Shown: positions 42,404 through 52,606 of the stretch, piece after piece
Layout of the letters: each line of letters starts with the position of its first letter
Position numbering within the stretch: position 1 is the stretch's first letter
Assembly (NCBI RefSeq): GCF_000240225.1
Contig: NZ_AGUD01000019.1
Span: 1 to 64,000, forward strand
Origin: Patulibacter medicamentivorans
GTDB taxonomy: Bacteria > Actinomycetota > Thermoleophilia > Solirubrobacterales > Solirubrobacteraceae
Direction of reading: 5' to 3'
Length of the DNA stretch: 64,000 nucleotides
The notes under the pieces: model-generated
The model's input: the letters and a program-made list of their open reading frames with translations, nothing else
What the model was told of the DNA's origin: nothing
Database searches by the model: none
Position numbers and translations under genes: made by a program

Positions 42404-43893
42404 GCCGTCACCTCGCCACGGGTCACGGTCGGCTCGACGTCCGCCGCGGCGACGGCCTGCGGGAGGTCGGCGATCACGCCGACCTCGGCCGGGGCGTCGT
42501 CGCCCTGGTCCTTGTCGCGCCGCCAGACCAGGAACAGGTAGACCGGGATCCCGGCCATCAGCAGCACGAAGCCCTTGGCGATGATCTCCTGGCCGGAGCC
42601 GGCGATCGCCCACACCGAGTAGGCGAAGGCCAGCAGCGCGATGACGCTGTCGCGGGCGAAGCGACGGCCGCGGAACTGGTCGGGCTCCTTGATCGCCAGG
42701 TAGACCTGCGCGGCCGCGGAGTAGGCGTAGGGCACCAGCGTCGTCAGGGTCGCCAGCAGGATGATGAAGTTGAACTGGTCGACGAGGCCCTTGGTGTAGT
42801 TCATCAGCATCAGGACCGTCACCAGGATCGACGAGACGACCAGGCCGAAGACGGGGGTCCGCCGCTTGCCGTGGACGTTGGCGAAGCGCTTGGGGAAGAG
42901 CCCGTCCTCGGCGGCGGCCAGCGGCACGCGGCCCTGGAGCAGGATCCAGCCGTTGAGCGCGCCGAAGCTCGAGACCATCGCGATCGCGGCCACGACCTTG
43001 CCCCAGCCGCCGCCGAAGATCGACCCGGCGGCGTCGGCGAACGGGCTGGTCGAGTTGGCCAGCTCGCCCGTCGGCAGGACGCCCATGATCGCGACGGTCG
43101 CCAGCAGGTAGAGCATCGCCGTCAGCCCGGTGCCGAGCATCGTGGCGCGCGGGATCGTCTTCTCCGGGTCGCGGACCTCCTCGGCCGGGACGGTCGCCGA
43201 CTCGAGGCCGATGAACGCCCACAGGGTGAGGGCGGCGGTGGTGGAGAAGAGGCTGAGGCTGTGGCCGTGCGGCGCGAACGGCGTGTAGTTGCCGCCCTTG
43301 ATGAAGAAGAGGCCGATGATCCCGATGATCGCCAGCGGCACGAACTTCAGGACCGTCGTGGCGACCTGGACCGCACCGCCCTCGCGGGCGCCCAGGATGT
43401 TGGCCAGCGTCAGCAGCCAGATCGCGGCGATGCCGACCAGGGCGGCCAGCAGGTTGTGGTCGCCGAGCGCGGGCCAGAAGACGGCGAGGTAGCCGACGAA
43501 GGCGACGGCGATCGCGGCGTTGCCGGCCCAGACGGCGATCCAGTATCCCCAGGCGGTCTGGAAGCCGATGAAGTCGCCGAACGCCCGGCGCGCGTAGGCG
43601 TACGGGCCGCCGGTGCGTGGGAACGCCCGGCCGAGGTTGGCGAAGACGAGCGCCAGCAGCATCGCTCCGGCGCCGGTGAAGATCCAGGCCAGGATCGACA
43701 TCGGACCGGCGGTCGCCGCCAGCGACGACGGCAGCAGGAAGACGCCGGAGCCGACCATGTTGCCGACGACCAGGGCGGTCGCCATCCACAGGCCCATCGA
43801 GCGCTTGAGCTTCGGTCGGGCGGCCGGCGGCGCTGCGCCGGCGGGCGGCGACGCGCCGTCGGAGGACGGTGAGACGTCGGTGAGCGGGGACAT
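42400..43893 (-). CDS. APC-family arginine/ornithine-type antiporter
   Basis: 497 residues with about twelve to thirteen membrane helices and the APC opening [14 protein letters not shown] (unwound helix 1 with the substrate-binding GSG). Other family parts are [17 protein letters not shown] and [28 protein letters not shown]. Its place at the head of the arcA-arcB-arcC operon makes arginine/ornithine exchange the likely job (ArcD-like role on an APC scaffold). The ATG at 43893 is preceded by GGAGG; the longer frame to 43977 would cover the promoter. The first ~30 residues are a Pro/Ala-rich cytoplasmic tail. Confidence 0.85.
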   Translation of the reverse strand: MSPLTDVSPSSDGASPPAGAAPPAARPKLKRSMGLWMATALVVGNMVGSGVFLLPSSLAATAGPMSILAWIFTGAGAMLLALVFANLGRAFPRTGGPYAYARRAFGDFIGFQTAWGYWIAVWAGNAAIAVAFVGYLAVFWPALGDHNLLAALVGIAAIWLLTLANILGAREGGAVQVATTVLKFVPLAIIGIIGLFFIKGGNYTPFAPHGHSLSLFSTTAALTLWAFIGLESATVPAEEVRDPEKTIPRATMLGTGLTAMLYLLATVAIMGVLPTGELANSTSPFADAAGSIFGGGWGKVVAAIAMVSSFGALNGWILLQGRVPLAAAEDGLFPKRFANVHGKRRTPVFGLVVSSILVTVLMLMNYTKGLVDQFNFIILLATLTTLVPYAYSAAAQVYLAIKEPDQFRGRRFARDSVIALLAFAYSVWAIAGSGQEIIAKGFVLLMAGIPVYLFLVWRRDKDQGDDAPAEVGVIADLPQAVAAADVEPTVTRGEVTA

Positions 43894-43948
43894 CGGAGGA
43901 CCTCCAGGTGGACGGCCGGCGTCGGCCGGCGCAACGAACGGTGTCGCC

Positions 43949-44016
43949 ACGGTCGCCGAGTCGCGGCGCGGCGCCATCCGCGCAGCCTGCGACCGCCGTT
44001 GCGGATCTCCCGCAGC
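43949..44016 (-). promoter_or_regulatory. Regulon promoter of the arginine deiminase operon
   Basis: Minus strand: site GCTGCGGGAGATCCGCAAC (44016-43998), of which the right half is identical to the 17149 site while the left half is degenerate; element GCGGATGGCG (43981-43972), a perfect consensus; 17 bp; -10 GACCGT (43954-43949). A ~55-nt leader with GGAGG precedes the antiporter ATG. Confidence 0.62.
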
Positions 44017-44075
44017 TCGACGGGGTGGCCTACGGTGTCGGCCGTCGCCGGTCCGCCGGATGATCCGATCCGCCC

Positions 44076-45350
44076 ATGCGCTTCCTCCACGGCCGACGAG
44101 CTCGGCAGCACCATCGCCTGCGACGGCGCCTGCACCAACGCCGGGGGACGGTGGGCGTGCTGGCGGTGCTCGGGCCGGGACTGCTGGCCGGCCTCTCCGA
44201 CGACGACCCGGCGGGGATCACCACCTACTCGATCATGGGCGCCGACCACGGCTACCGGCTGCTGTGGGTGCTGCTGGCTTCGACGCTGCTGCTGATCCTC
44301 TTCCACGAGCTGGCCGCGCGACTTGGCGTGATGACCGGCAAGGGGTTGCTGGCCCTGGTCCGCGAGCGACACGGCGAGCGGGCGGCGCTGGCGCTGCTGG
44401 CCCCGCTGCTGGTGGCGAACATCGGCACGCTGGTGGCCGAGTTCGCCGGGGTCGCCGCCGCGGCCAGCCTGGCCGGGATCCCGCGCGGGCCCTCGGTGGC
44501 GGCCGCGGCGATCGTGGTCTGCGGCCTGGTGCTCGGCTCCAACTTCCACCGCGTCGAGCACGTGCTGCTGGCGCTCAGCGCGGTCTTCGTCGCCTACATC
44601 GGCGCCGGGCTGCTGGCGCATCCGGACGCCGGTTCGACGGTCGACGGGCTGCTCGTGCCCGGCTTCGGCAGCGGCGAGGGGGCGCTGCTGGCCGCGGTCG
44701 CCTGCGTCGGGACGACGCTCGCCCCGTGGGGCCTGACGTTCATGCAGTCCTACGTGGCCGACAAGCGGCTGAAGCCGGCCGAGCTGCGGTTCGAGCGGAT
44801 CGACGTGGCGACCGGAGCGATCCTGACCGGCGTGATCGGCGCGTTCATCGTCGTCGCCTGCGCCGCGACGCTGCACCCGATCGGGCGCTCGATCGAGGAC
44901 GCGTCCGACGCGGCGCTCGCGCTCCAGCCGCTGGCCGGGCGGCTGACGTCGCTGCTGTTCGGCGGCGGCCTGATCGGGGCCGCGCTGCTGGCGGCCGCGG
45001 TGGTCCCGCTCGCGACCGCCTACTCGGTCAGCGAGGCGCTCGGCCACGAGGGCCGGCTCGACGACCCGCCCGATCGCGCCCGGATCTTCTACGCCAGCTA
45101 CGCCGGCTCGGTGGTCGTCGCCGTCGCGATCGTCCTGATCCCGTCGGTGCCGCTGGTGCCGGTGCTGTTCCTGACCCAGGCGCTGAACGCCGTGCTGCTG
45201 CTGCCGATCCTGCTCGTGGTCCGGCGGCTGGCGAGCGATCGCACGCTGGTCGGCGAGCACGCTCTCGGCAGGTTCGGGCAGGGCGGGACCCTGGCGGCGA
45301 CCGCCGCGGTCGCCGCCAGCGTCGTGGTGCTCGGGGCGCAGGCGCTGTAG
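44076..45350 (+). CDS. Nramp-related divalent metal transporter
   Basis: 424 residues with about eleven membrane helices. Helix 1 reads GLSDDDPAGITTYSIMGA, the DDDPAGI variant of the Nramp DPGN metal site. Helix 6 has ACVGTTLAPWGLTFMQ in place of the classic metal-site methionine segment. This variant occurs in Nramp-related Mn2+/Mg2+ proteins whose substrate differs from true MntH, so the metal is uncertain. It is divergent from the arc operon across a 182-bp gap. A TACGGT hexamer (44031-44036) may be its -10; a regulon-type element was not clearly found on this strand. The N-terminal 25 residues are Arg/His-rich. Confidence 0.78.
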   Translation: MRFLHGRRARQHHRLRRRLHQRRGTVGVLAVLGPGLLAGLSDDDPAGITTYSIMGADHGYRLLWVLLASTLLLILFHELAARLGVMTGKGLLALVRERHGERAALALLAPLLVANIGTLVAEFAGVAAAASLAGIPRGPSVAAAAIVVCGLVLGSNFHRVEHVLLALSAVFVAYIGAGLLAHPDAGSTVDGLLVPGFGSGEGALLAAVACVGTTLAPWGLTFMQSYVADKRLKPAELRFERIDVATGAILTGVIGAFIVVACAATLHPIGRSIEDASDAALALQPLAGRLTSLLFGGGLIGAALLAAAVVPLATAYSVSEALGHEGRLDDPPDRARIFYASYAGSVVVAVAIVLIPSVPLVPVLFLTQALNAVLLLPILLVVRRLASDRTLVGEHALGRFGQGGTLAATAAVAASVVVLGAQAL

Positions 45351-45373
45351 CCGGCGGCCGCTGCGGAGTCGCG

Positions 45374-45441
45374 ATCCGTAGTCCTCCCCGGGCGGCGGGC
45401 GGACCGTCCCGGATGGCGCGGCCGAGCGGTGCTCGTAGCGT
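45374..45441 (+). promoter_or_regulatory. Regulon promoter of the CBS-DUF4389-FtsH operon
   Basis: Site ATCCGTAGTCCTCCCCGGG (45374-45392), element CCGGATGGCG (45409-45418), 17 bp, -10 TAGCGT (45436-45441), and ATG 7 nt later at 45449. It has the best -10 of the plus-strand set, and a leaderless mRNA is predicted. Confidence 0.7.
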
Positions 45442-45448
45442 CGCGGTC

Positions 45449-45886
45449 ATGTCCACGAGCTTCCGCCAGACCCTCTCCGAGACGCGCGCCCGCGACGTGA
45501 TGCACTCGCCCGTCGTCGCCTGCGACCCGGCGACCGACCTGCGCGACGTCGCCGCCGCGATGGCCCAGCACCGGATCCACGCGGTGATCGTCGACGGCAT
45601 CAGCCACGACCCGCCCGGCGACCGGCTGGTGTGGGCCGTCGTGTCGGACCTCGACCTGGTGCGGGCGTCGGTCAACGTCGCCGCCGGCACCGTCGCCGCC
45701 GACGTCTCCGCCACCCCGGTCGTCTGCGTCGACGACACCGACGACCTGGTCGTGGTCGCCGCCGCCCTGGCCGAGAACGACTGCACCCACGCGGTGGTGA
45801 CCGACGGGGTGCGCCCGGTCGGCGTGATCTCGACCCTCGACATCGTCGCGGCGCTCGTCGCCGACGACCGGATCGCGACGGCCTGA
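45449..45886 (+). CDS. Two-CBS-domain protein, Hrp1-like
   Basis: 145 residues consisting of a CBS pair (about 10-70 and 78-140) with the usual VMHSPVVACDPATDL and TPVVCVDDTDDL starts and the GVISTLDIVAAL end. It resembles mycobacterial Hrp1 (Rv2626c), a strongly induced DosR product made of two CBS domains. CBS pairs sense adenine nucleotides or related ligands; no catalytic domain is attached. It heads an operon with DUF4389, a coiled-coil protein and FtsH (2-21 bp gaps). The ATG at 45449 follows the -10 by 7 nt. Confidence 0.88.
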   Translation: MSTSFRQTLSETRARDVMHSPVVACDPATDLRDVAAAMAQHRIHAVIVDGISHDPPGDRLVWAVVSDLDLVRASVNVAAGTVAADVSATPVVCVDDTDDLVVVAAALAENDCTHAVVTDGVRPVGVISTLDIVAALVADDRIATA

Positions 45887-45888
45887 CG

Positions 45889-46539
45889 ATGGCCACCGCG
45901 GACACGCCGACGGCCGACGCGGGCGGGCCCGACGCGTCCGCGGCCCGGCTCGAGATCGACTTCCCCGACCGGCAGCTCGACCCGCTGAGCACCCTCTTGC
46001 GGCCGATCTGGGCGCTGCCGATCCTGCTCGTGCTCTGGCTGCTGAGCGGCAGCGGCATCTCCTACGGCGACGAGCACACGGTGCTGGCCAGCGGCGGGCT
46101 GCTGGTGCTGCCGACGGCCGCGATGCTGGTCGCCCGCCGCAAGTACCCGCGCTGGTGGTTCGACTTCAACCGCGAGCTGACGCGGTTCGGGGCCCGCGTC
46201 GGCGCCTACCTGGCGCTGATGGACGACCACTACCCGTCGACCGACGAGCAGCAGGCCGTCCACCTGGAGCTCGACTACCCCGACGCCGAGCGCGACCTGA
46301 ACCGCTGGCTGCCGCTGGTCAAGTGGCTGCTCGCGGTGCCGCACTACGTGGTGCTCCTGGTCCTCTGGATCGCGGCCGTGCTCGTCGTCATCTACGCCTG
46401 GGTCGCGATCCTCGCCACCGGCCGCTACCCCCGCGGCGCCTTCGACTTCGTCGTCGGCGTCGCACGCTGGCAGCTGCGCGTGGCGGCCTACGCGACCCTC
46501 CTGATCACCGATCGCTACCCGCCGTTCTCGCTGCGCTGA
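45889..46539 (+). CDS. DUF4389 membrane protein
   Basis: 216 residues with four predicted membrane helices: one near 39-56, one near 62-80, and two after residue 140 (VVLLVLWIAAVLVVIYAWVA region and the next). Repeated RYPRGAFDFVVGVARWQLRVAAYA and LITDRYPPFSL patterns near the end are hallmarks of DUF4389 proteins, whose role is unknown. The ATG at 45889 lies 2 bp after the CBS stop. Lying between Hrp1-like and FtsH genes, it may work in membrane remodelling during dormancy; that is only context. Confidence 0.75.
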   Translation: MATADTPTADAGGPDASAARLEIDFPDRQLDPLSTLLRPIWALPILLVLWLLSGSGISYGDEHTVLASGGLLVLPTAAMLVARRKYPRWWFDFNRELTRFGARVGAYLALMDDHYPSTDEQQAVHLELDYPDAERDLNRWLPLVKWLLAVPHYVVLLVLWIAAVLVVIYAWVAILATGRYPRGAFDFVVGVARWQLRVAAYATLLITDRYPPFSLR

Positions 46540-46560
46540 GACGCGAGGGAGGACCTTCCG

Positions 46561-46788
46561 ATGAGCACGACCACGACCACGCGGCGCCCGTCCCCGCGCG
46601 AGGCCCTCGCGCGGCTGACCGGCCCGCTCGAGGCGGAGCTGGCGACCGTTCGCGCCCAGATCGACCAGCTGCTCGCCGCCGAGCGCCGCCAGCGCCAGGC
46701 CCTCGACCAGCTGCGCCAGGCGCTCGACGACCTCCACGCGCGGCCCGCGGCGCCGGCGCTGGCGCGCGTCCCGGTCCGGAGGGGCTGA
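46561..46788 (+). CDS. Small coiled-coil protein, unknown
   Basis: 75 residues. A short Thr/Arg-rich head is followed by a strongly helical, heptad-like middle (about 18-60; LEAELATVRAQIDQLLAAER then QALDQLRQALDDLHA) and a Pro/Ala tail. There is no membrane segment. GAGGGAGGA upstream of the ATG is a good ribosome site. It sits 21 bp after DUF4389 and 2 bp before ftsH, so it could be a small partner or adaptor of the protease. No family recognised. Confidence 0.65.
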   Translation: MSTTTTTRRPSPREALARLTGPLEAELATVRAQIDQLLAAERRQRQALDQLRQALDDLHARPAAPALARVPVRRG

Positions 46789-46790
46789 CG

Positions 46791-48764
<1,974 letters not shown>

Positions 48765-48769
48765 CCCCT

Positions 48770-49975
48770 TCAGCCGGCGCGGTCGCTGCCGGCGACCGGG
48801 ACCGCGCCGTCGGGGGTCCGCGGCCCGTCGCCGCGGCCCGCCAGGTACGGGCTCAGGTGATGGCCGACGATCTTGCCCTGCGGCCAGGCGAGGCGACGGA
48901 CCCGCGGCTCGCGGGGCGCCGGCGGCTGCTCCGCGGCGAGCGCCGAGCGCAGGTACTCCGGCTCCTCGTCGCTGAGCAGGATCCCCCGTAGGACCGGCCG
49001 GTAGGGCGCCGGCGCGATCGGGTGGCCGAGGTCGGCCAGGATCGCCTCGGCGGCCGCGTCGGCCTGCTGGCAGGCCAGCCCGCCCTGCTTGACGTCGCCG
49101 GAGGTCACGTCGCCGGCCGCGTAGACGCCGGGCGCGCCGAGGACGCGGGCGTGCTCGTCGACGGGCACGAAGCCGGCGTCGTCGGTCGGCAGTCCGGGGA
49201 CCGTCCGCGGATGCAGCTCGGGCATCGCGACCACGTGATCGGCCGCGATCCGGCGGCCGTCGTCGAGCTCGATCCAGCCGTCCTCGCCGAGGCCGACGAC
49301 GGCGGCGCCGGCGTGCAGCTCGATCCCGTGGCGGGCGAGCTTGTCGCGGGCGATCGCCTGGGCGTCGTCGCCGAAGAGGGCGAGCGGATCGGCCTCGTGC
49401 GTGACGACGAGGACCCGGGCGGGGATCTCGGCCGCCTGCAGGTGGGCCGCGGTCAGCAGCGCCAGCTCGTAGACGGGCAGCGACCACGAGACCGTCGCGG
49501 GGGCCACGAAGGCGACCGTGCCGCCGCCGTCCCTCGCCACCCGCTCCAGCAGGTCGGCCACGCGGTCGGCGTCGTGCGCGCCGCGAAAGGGGGTCGCGCC
49601 GTCGAGCGATCGGTCGGAGCGGGCCCCGGTCGCGAGCAGCAGCCCGTCGTAGGGCAACGCGACGCCCTCGCTGGTGCGGGCGACGCGGCCGGCGACGTCG
49701 ACGTCGCCGAGGACGCCGTGTCGCAGCTCGACGCCGACGTCGTCGGCGAACGCCTGCAGCGGCATGCTCCACGCCGCGGCCGCGCCGAACGGCTCCAGCA
49801 CGGCCAGCGCGGGGTAGCGGAAGCGGTCGTTGGGGGCGAGCACGGTGATCGCCAGGCGGTCGCTGTCGAGGTGGGAGCGCAGGGCGAGCGCGGCCTCGAG
49901 GGCCGCGATGCCGGCGCCGGCGATCAGGACCGTCCGGGGGCGATCGCGCGTGGGGGCGGGCGTGTTCGTGACCAT
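48770..49975 (-). CDS. FAD-dependent oxidoreductase, SQR/FCSD-like
   Basis: 401 residues. The N-terminal FAD motif is GAGIAALEAALAL, followed by the family DRFRYPALAVLEPFG. The C-terminal FAD loop is GVYAAGDVTSGDVKQGGLACQQAD. The central region (VAFVAPATVSWSLPVYELALLTA) lacks the second GxGxxG nucleotide motif of NADH dehydrogenase 2 and reads like sulfide:quinone oxidoreductases. However, the cysteines of a true SQR are not clearly present, so the substrate is unsure. It would pass electrons to quinone at the membrane. The ATG at 49975 is 6 nt from the -10. It is convergent with ftsH (5-bp gap) and divergent from an ABC exporter. Confidence 0.75.
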   Translation of the reverse strand: MVTNTPAPTRDRPRTVLIAGAGIAALEAALALRSHLDSDRLAITVLAPNDRFRYPALAVLEPFGAAAAWSMPLQAFADDVGVELRHGVLGDVDVAGRVARTSEGVALPYDGLLLATGARSDRSLDGATPFRGAHDADRVADLLERVARDGGGTVAFVAPATVSWSLPVYELALLTAAHLQAAEIPARVLVVTHEADPLALFGDDAQAIARDKLARHGIELHAGAAVVGLGEDGWIELDDGRRIAADHVVAMPELHPRTVPGLPTDDAGFVPVDEHARVLGAPGVYAAGDVTSGDVKQGGLACQQADAAAEAILADLGHPIAPAPYRPVLRGILLSDEEPEYLRSALAAEQPPAPREPRVRRLAWPQGKIVGHHLSPYLAGRGDGPRTPDGAVPVAGSDRAG

Positions 49976-49981
49976 GTCGTC

Positions 49982-50049
49982 ACGGTCCCAGCGCCCGCGC
50001 GCGCGAGCATCGGTACTTCCCGGTGCCGGTCCAGCGGAGAACCACGGAG
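49982..50049 (-). promoter_or_regulatory. Regulon promoter of the SQR-like gene
   Basis: Minus strand: site CTCCGTGGTTCTCCGCTGG (50049-50031), element ACCGATGCTC (50014-50005), 17 bp, -10 GACCGT (49987-49982), and ATG 6 nt later at 49975. The site is strong, the -35-like element weak. Confidence 0.62.
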
Positions 50050-50079
50050 CGGCGCCCGGCGGGCGCCGCCGCGCGTTCG

Positions 50080-50147
50080 CACCGTGACGATCCGCGACGA
50101 CGCTGCGGGCCCGTACGGATGGCGTCGGGGACGCCGCGCGGCAGGCT
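50080..50147 (+). promoter_or_regulatory. Regulon promoter of the ABC-2 exporter operon
   Basis: Site CACCGTGACGATCCGCGAC (50080-50098; moderate match), element ACGGATGGCG (50115-50124), 17 bp, -10 CAGGCT (50142-50147), and ATG 7 nt later at 50155. It is divergent from the promoter at 49982-50049. Confidence 0.6.
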
Positions 50148-50154
50148 GCGACCC

Positions 50155-51051
50155 ATGTCCGCCGTGATCGAGTGCGACCGCCTGACCAAGCGCTACGGCA
50201 GCGCCCGCGGCATCGACGAGCTGACGCTGCGGATCGAGCCGGGCGAGGTCTTCGGCTTCCTCGGTCCGAACGGCGCCGGCAAGACGACGACGATCCGGAC
50301 GCTCCTGGACCTCCAGCGGCCGACCTCGGGCGAGGCGCGGATCTTCGGCCTCGACAGCCGTCGCGACAGCGTCGCGATCCGCTCCCGGATCGGCAACCTG
50401 GCCGGCGACTTCGCCCTCGAGCCACAGCTCACCGGACGCCGCGCCCTGGCCCTGTTCGCGGAGGTTCGCGGGATGACCGACCTGGGCCGCGCGAACGAGC
50501 TGGCCGAGCGCTTCGAGGCCGACCTCAGCCGGCCGCTCGGCGAGCTCTCGCGCGGCAACCGCCAGAAGATCGGTCTGATCCTGGCGCTCTTCCACGACCC
50601 CGAGCTGGTGATCCTCGACGAGCCGACCAGCGGCCTCGACCCGCTGATGCAGGCCGAGTTCCTGGCCGTCGTCGGCGAGCAGCGCGAGCGCGGGGCGACG
50701 GTCTTCCTGTCGTCGCACGAGCTCGACGAGGTCCAGCGGATCTGCGACCGGGTCGGGATCATCCGCGACGGTCGCCTGATCGCGACCGACGGCGTCGAGC
50801 GGATGCGCGAGCGCGCCTACCGCAACGTCGCCGTGCGCTTCGCCGGCACGCCCGACGGGCAGCGCCTGGGCGCGCTGCCGGGCGTCGAGGGCGTCGAGGT
50901 GATCGGCGACCTGGCCCGCTTCCGGATCCGCGGCAGCGTCGACCGCCTGATCAAGACGCTCGCCGGCGACGAGGTCGTCGACCTCGAGCTGACCCGCCCG
51001 TCGCTCGACGAGCTGTTCCTGGACTACTACCGCGAGGGCGACGCCCGATGA
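50155..51051 (+). CDS. ABC transporter ATP-binding subunit (ABC-2 type)
   Basis: 298 residues: Walker A GPNGAGKTTT, Q-loop, signature LSRGNRQKIGL, Walker B LVILDEPTSGLDP, H-loop SSHEL, and a C-terminal ~80-residue extension typical of DrrA/CcmA-type drug or lipid exporters. The signature has RGN in place of the usual GGQ. It pairs with the permease whose ATG overlaps its stop (ATGA). Substrate unknown; a membrane lipid or toxic metabolite is typical. Leaderless start at 50155. Confidence 0.88.
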   Translation: MSAVIECDRLTKRYGSARGIDELTLRIEPGEVFGFLGPNGAGKTTTIRTLLDLQRPTSGEARIFGLDSRRDSVAIRSRIGNLAGDFALEPQLTGRRALALFAEVRGMTDLGRANELAERFEADLSRPLGELSRGNRQKIGLILALFHDPELVILDEPTSGLDPLMQAEFLAVVGEQRERGATVFLSSHELDEVQRICDRVGIIRDGRLIATDGVERMRERAYRNVAVRFAGTPDGQRLGALPGVEGVEVIGDLARFRIRGSVDRLIKTLAGDEVVDLELTRPSLDELFLDYYREGDAR

Positions 51052-51896
51052 GCACCACGATCCCCGTCTCGCGATCGCGAGCCGCGCTGACGCTGCCGGC
51101 GCCGTCCTGGTGGCGCGCGCTGCTGGCGCTGACCCGTCACGGCCTCCACGAGCAGCGCCGCGCGCCGCTCGTCTGGGGCGGCGCGCTCGGCGCGATGAGC
51201 GCCCTGATGGCCGCGATCTGGCCGACGATCGAGGACTCGATGAGCCGGATGATGGACAGCTACCCCGAGCAGCTGAAGCAGGCGTTCGGGATCGTCCGGC
51301 TCGACAGCGTCGAGCGCTACGTCGACGCCGAGATGCTGAGCCTGATCGTGCCGCTGACCCTCGCGCTGCTGGCCGTCCGCTGCGTCACCGGGCCGACGGT
51401 CGCCGCCGAGGCCCGCGGCTACCTCGACACGATGCTGGCGCTGCCGCTGACCCGCCGGGTGCTCGCGATCTCGAGCTTCATCGTCGCGGCGCTCGTGGTC
51501 GCGGCGACGCTGGCCGTGGTCTGGGCGATGACGATGCTCGCCGGCGTCGTCGCCGGCACCGGCATGTCGGCCGCCGTCCTCGGTCGCGGGATCGTCAACG
51601 TCTGGCCGCTGGCGATGGTCTTCGCGGGGGTGGCGGTGGTCGCCGGCGGGGCGCTGCGCGGATCGGGCCGGGTGACCGGGATCGCGACCGGCGCGCTGCT
51701 GGCGATGTACGTGCTCGACCTGGTCGGCAAGCTGGCCCCCAGCGTCGACGGGCTGCGGACCGTGTCGGCCTTCCGCTACTACGGCTCGGCGGTCCAGAAC
51801 GGCCTCGACGTCAGCCACGTGCTCGGCCTGACCGCGGTCGCCGTGGCGCTGGCGGCGCTCGGGGCCGAGCTGCTGCAACGACGCGACGTGCGCTGA
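51048..51896 (+). CDS. ABC-2 type permease
   Basis: 282 residues with six membrane helices. The N-terminal amphipathic region LLALTRHGLHEQRRAPLVWGG precedes the first helix, as in ABC-2 permeases. A large extracytoplasmic loop follows, with SMSRMMDSYPEQLKQAFG and a central LAAEARGYLDTMLALPLTRR coupling helix-like segment (read as VAAEARGYLDTMLALPLTRR). It forms the channel of the exporter with the ATP-binding protein at 50155. Substrate unknown. Confidence 0.83.
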   Translation: MSTTIPVSRSRAALTLPAPSWWRALLALTRHGLHEQRRAPLVWGGALGAMSALMAAIWPTIEDSMSRMMDSYPEQLKQAFGIVRLDSVERYVDAEMLSLIVPLTLALLAVRCVTGPTVAAEARGYLDTMLALPLTRRVLAISSFIVAALVVAATLAVVWAMTMLAGVVAGTGMSAAVLGRGIVNVWPLAMVFAGVAVVAGGALRGSGRVTGIATGALLAMYVLDLVGKLAPSVDGLRTVSAFRYYGSAVQNGLDVSHVLGLTAVAVALAALGAELLQRRDVR

Positions 51897-51909
51897 GCCC
51901 TCGAGCCGT

Positions 51910-51943
51910 CTTTGCCGGACCTTTGCCGGCCTCGCCCTACCGT
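51910..51943 (+). promoter_or_regulatory. Promoter of the DUF2231 gene with CTTTGCC repeats
   Basis: CTTTGCC is repeated at 51910-51916 and 51921-51927 (11-bp period), just ahead of the -35 position of a TACCGT -10 (51938-51943). Direct repeats with this period are typical of OmpR/PhoP-class activators. A similar CTTTGCC lies upstream of the OmpR-type regulator at 60825. Confidence 0.45.
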
Positions 51944-52014
51944 GCGCGGCCGGCCCACTGGGCCCGCCGCGGTGGCGGGTCGAGACCGACCGACCTCGAG
52001 AACTGGAGCATCCG

Positions 52015-52518
52015 ATGGACATCGACCGCATCTTCGGCCTGCCGGCTCATCCGCTGTTCGTGCACGTGCCGGTAGTCCTGATCCCCGTGCTGGCGCTGCT
52101 GACGATCGCCCTGGCGGTGCGCCCGGCGTGGCGCGCGCGCTGGGGCGTCCCGCTGGCGATCGCCAACGTCGTGATGCTCGGCTTCATCCTGCTCGTGACC
52201 GGCAGCGGCGAGCAGCTCGAGCGGCACATCGGTGCCGAGCCGCTGATCGTCCGCCACCGCGAGCTCGGCGAGCAGCTGCGGATGATCTGGGCGCTGTTCA
52301 CGGCGGTCACCGTCGGGCTGGCGATCGTCGACCGGCGGGCGCGGTCGGAGCGGGCGGCCGGCTGGATGGCGCCGGTCGCGACGGCGCTGACGGTGCTCTC
52401 GGTGGTCGGCGCGATCGCCTCGACCGTCTGGGACGTGCGGACCGGCCACGCCGGTGCGAAGTCCGCCTGGGAGGACACGCCGAGCGGGACGGCCAAGGGC
52501 TACGACGGCGGCGACTGA
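52015..52518 (+). CDS. DUF2231-type membrane protein
   Basis: 167 residues with four membrane helices and the DUF2231 opening GLPAHPLFVHVPVVLIP, whose histidines have been proposed to bind heme. A further His/Glu pair follows in RHRELGEQLR. There is no catalytic domain. A GGAGC site precedes the ATG. The gene stands alone between the ABC-2 permease and a two-component system, with its own promoter carrying CTTTGCC repeats. Role unknown; membrane redox is a guess. Confidence 0.75.
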   Translation: MDIDRIFGLPAHPLFVHVPVVLIPVLALLTIALAVRPAWRARWGVPLAIANVVMLGFILLVTGSGEQLERHIGAEPLIVRHRELGEQLRMIWALFTAVTVGLAIVDRRARSERAAGWMAPVATALTVLSVVGAIASTVWDVRTGHAGAKSAWEDTPSGTAKGYDGGD

Positions 52519-52594
52519 GCGACACGTCCGCACCGCCCGCGGTCGCGATCACAAGAGGTTCATGAGAGTACGCCGTGCCAGAGCTGGCCGGACG

Positions 52595-52600
52595 TAGGAT
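52595..52600 (+). promoter_or_regulatory. -10 element of a leaderless regulator gene
   Basis: TAGGAT at 52595-52600 ends 6 nt before the ATG at 52607, which would be the first transcribed base. No clear TTG-type -35 lies 17 bp upstream. Confidence 0.45.
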
Positions 52601-52606
52601 CGTGCG

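Noticed and set aside
44004-44075. A regulon promoter for the Nramp-like gene on the plus strand
   Set aside because: GGGGTGGCCTACGG and TACGGT are suggestive, but no -35-like element sits at the right spacing. Left as uncertain rather than counted in the regulon set.
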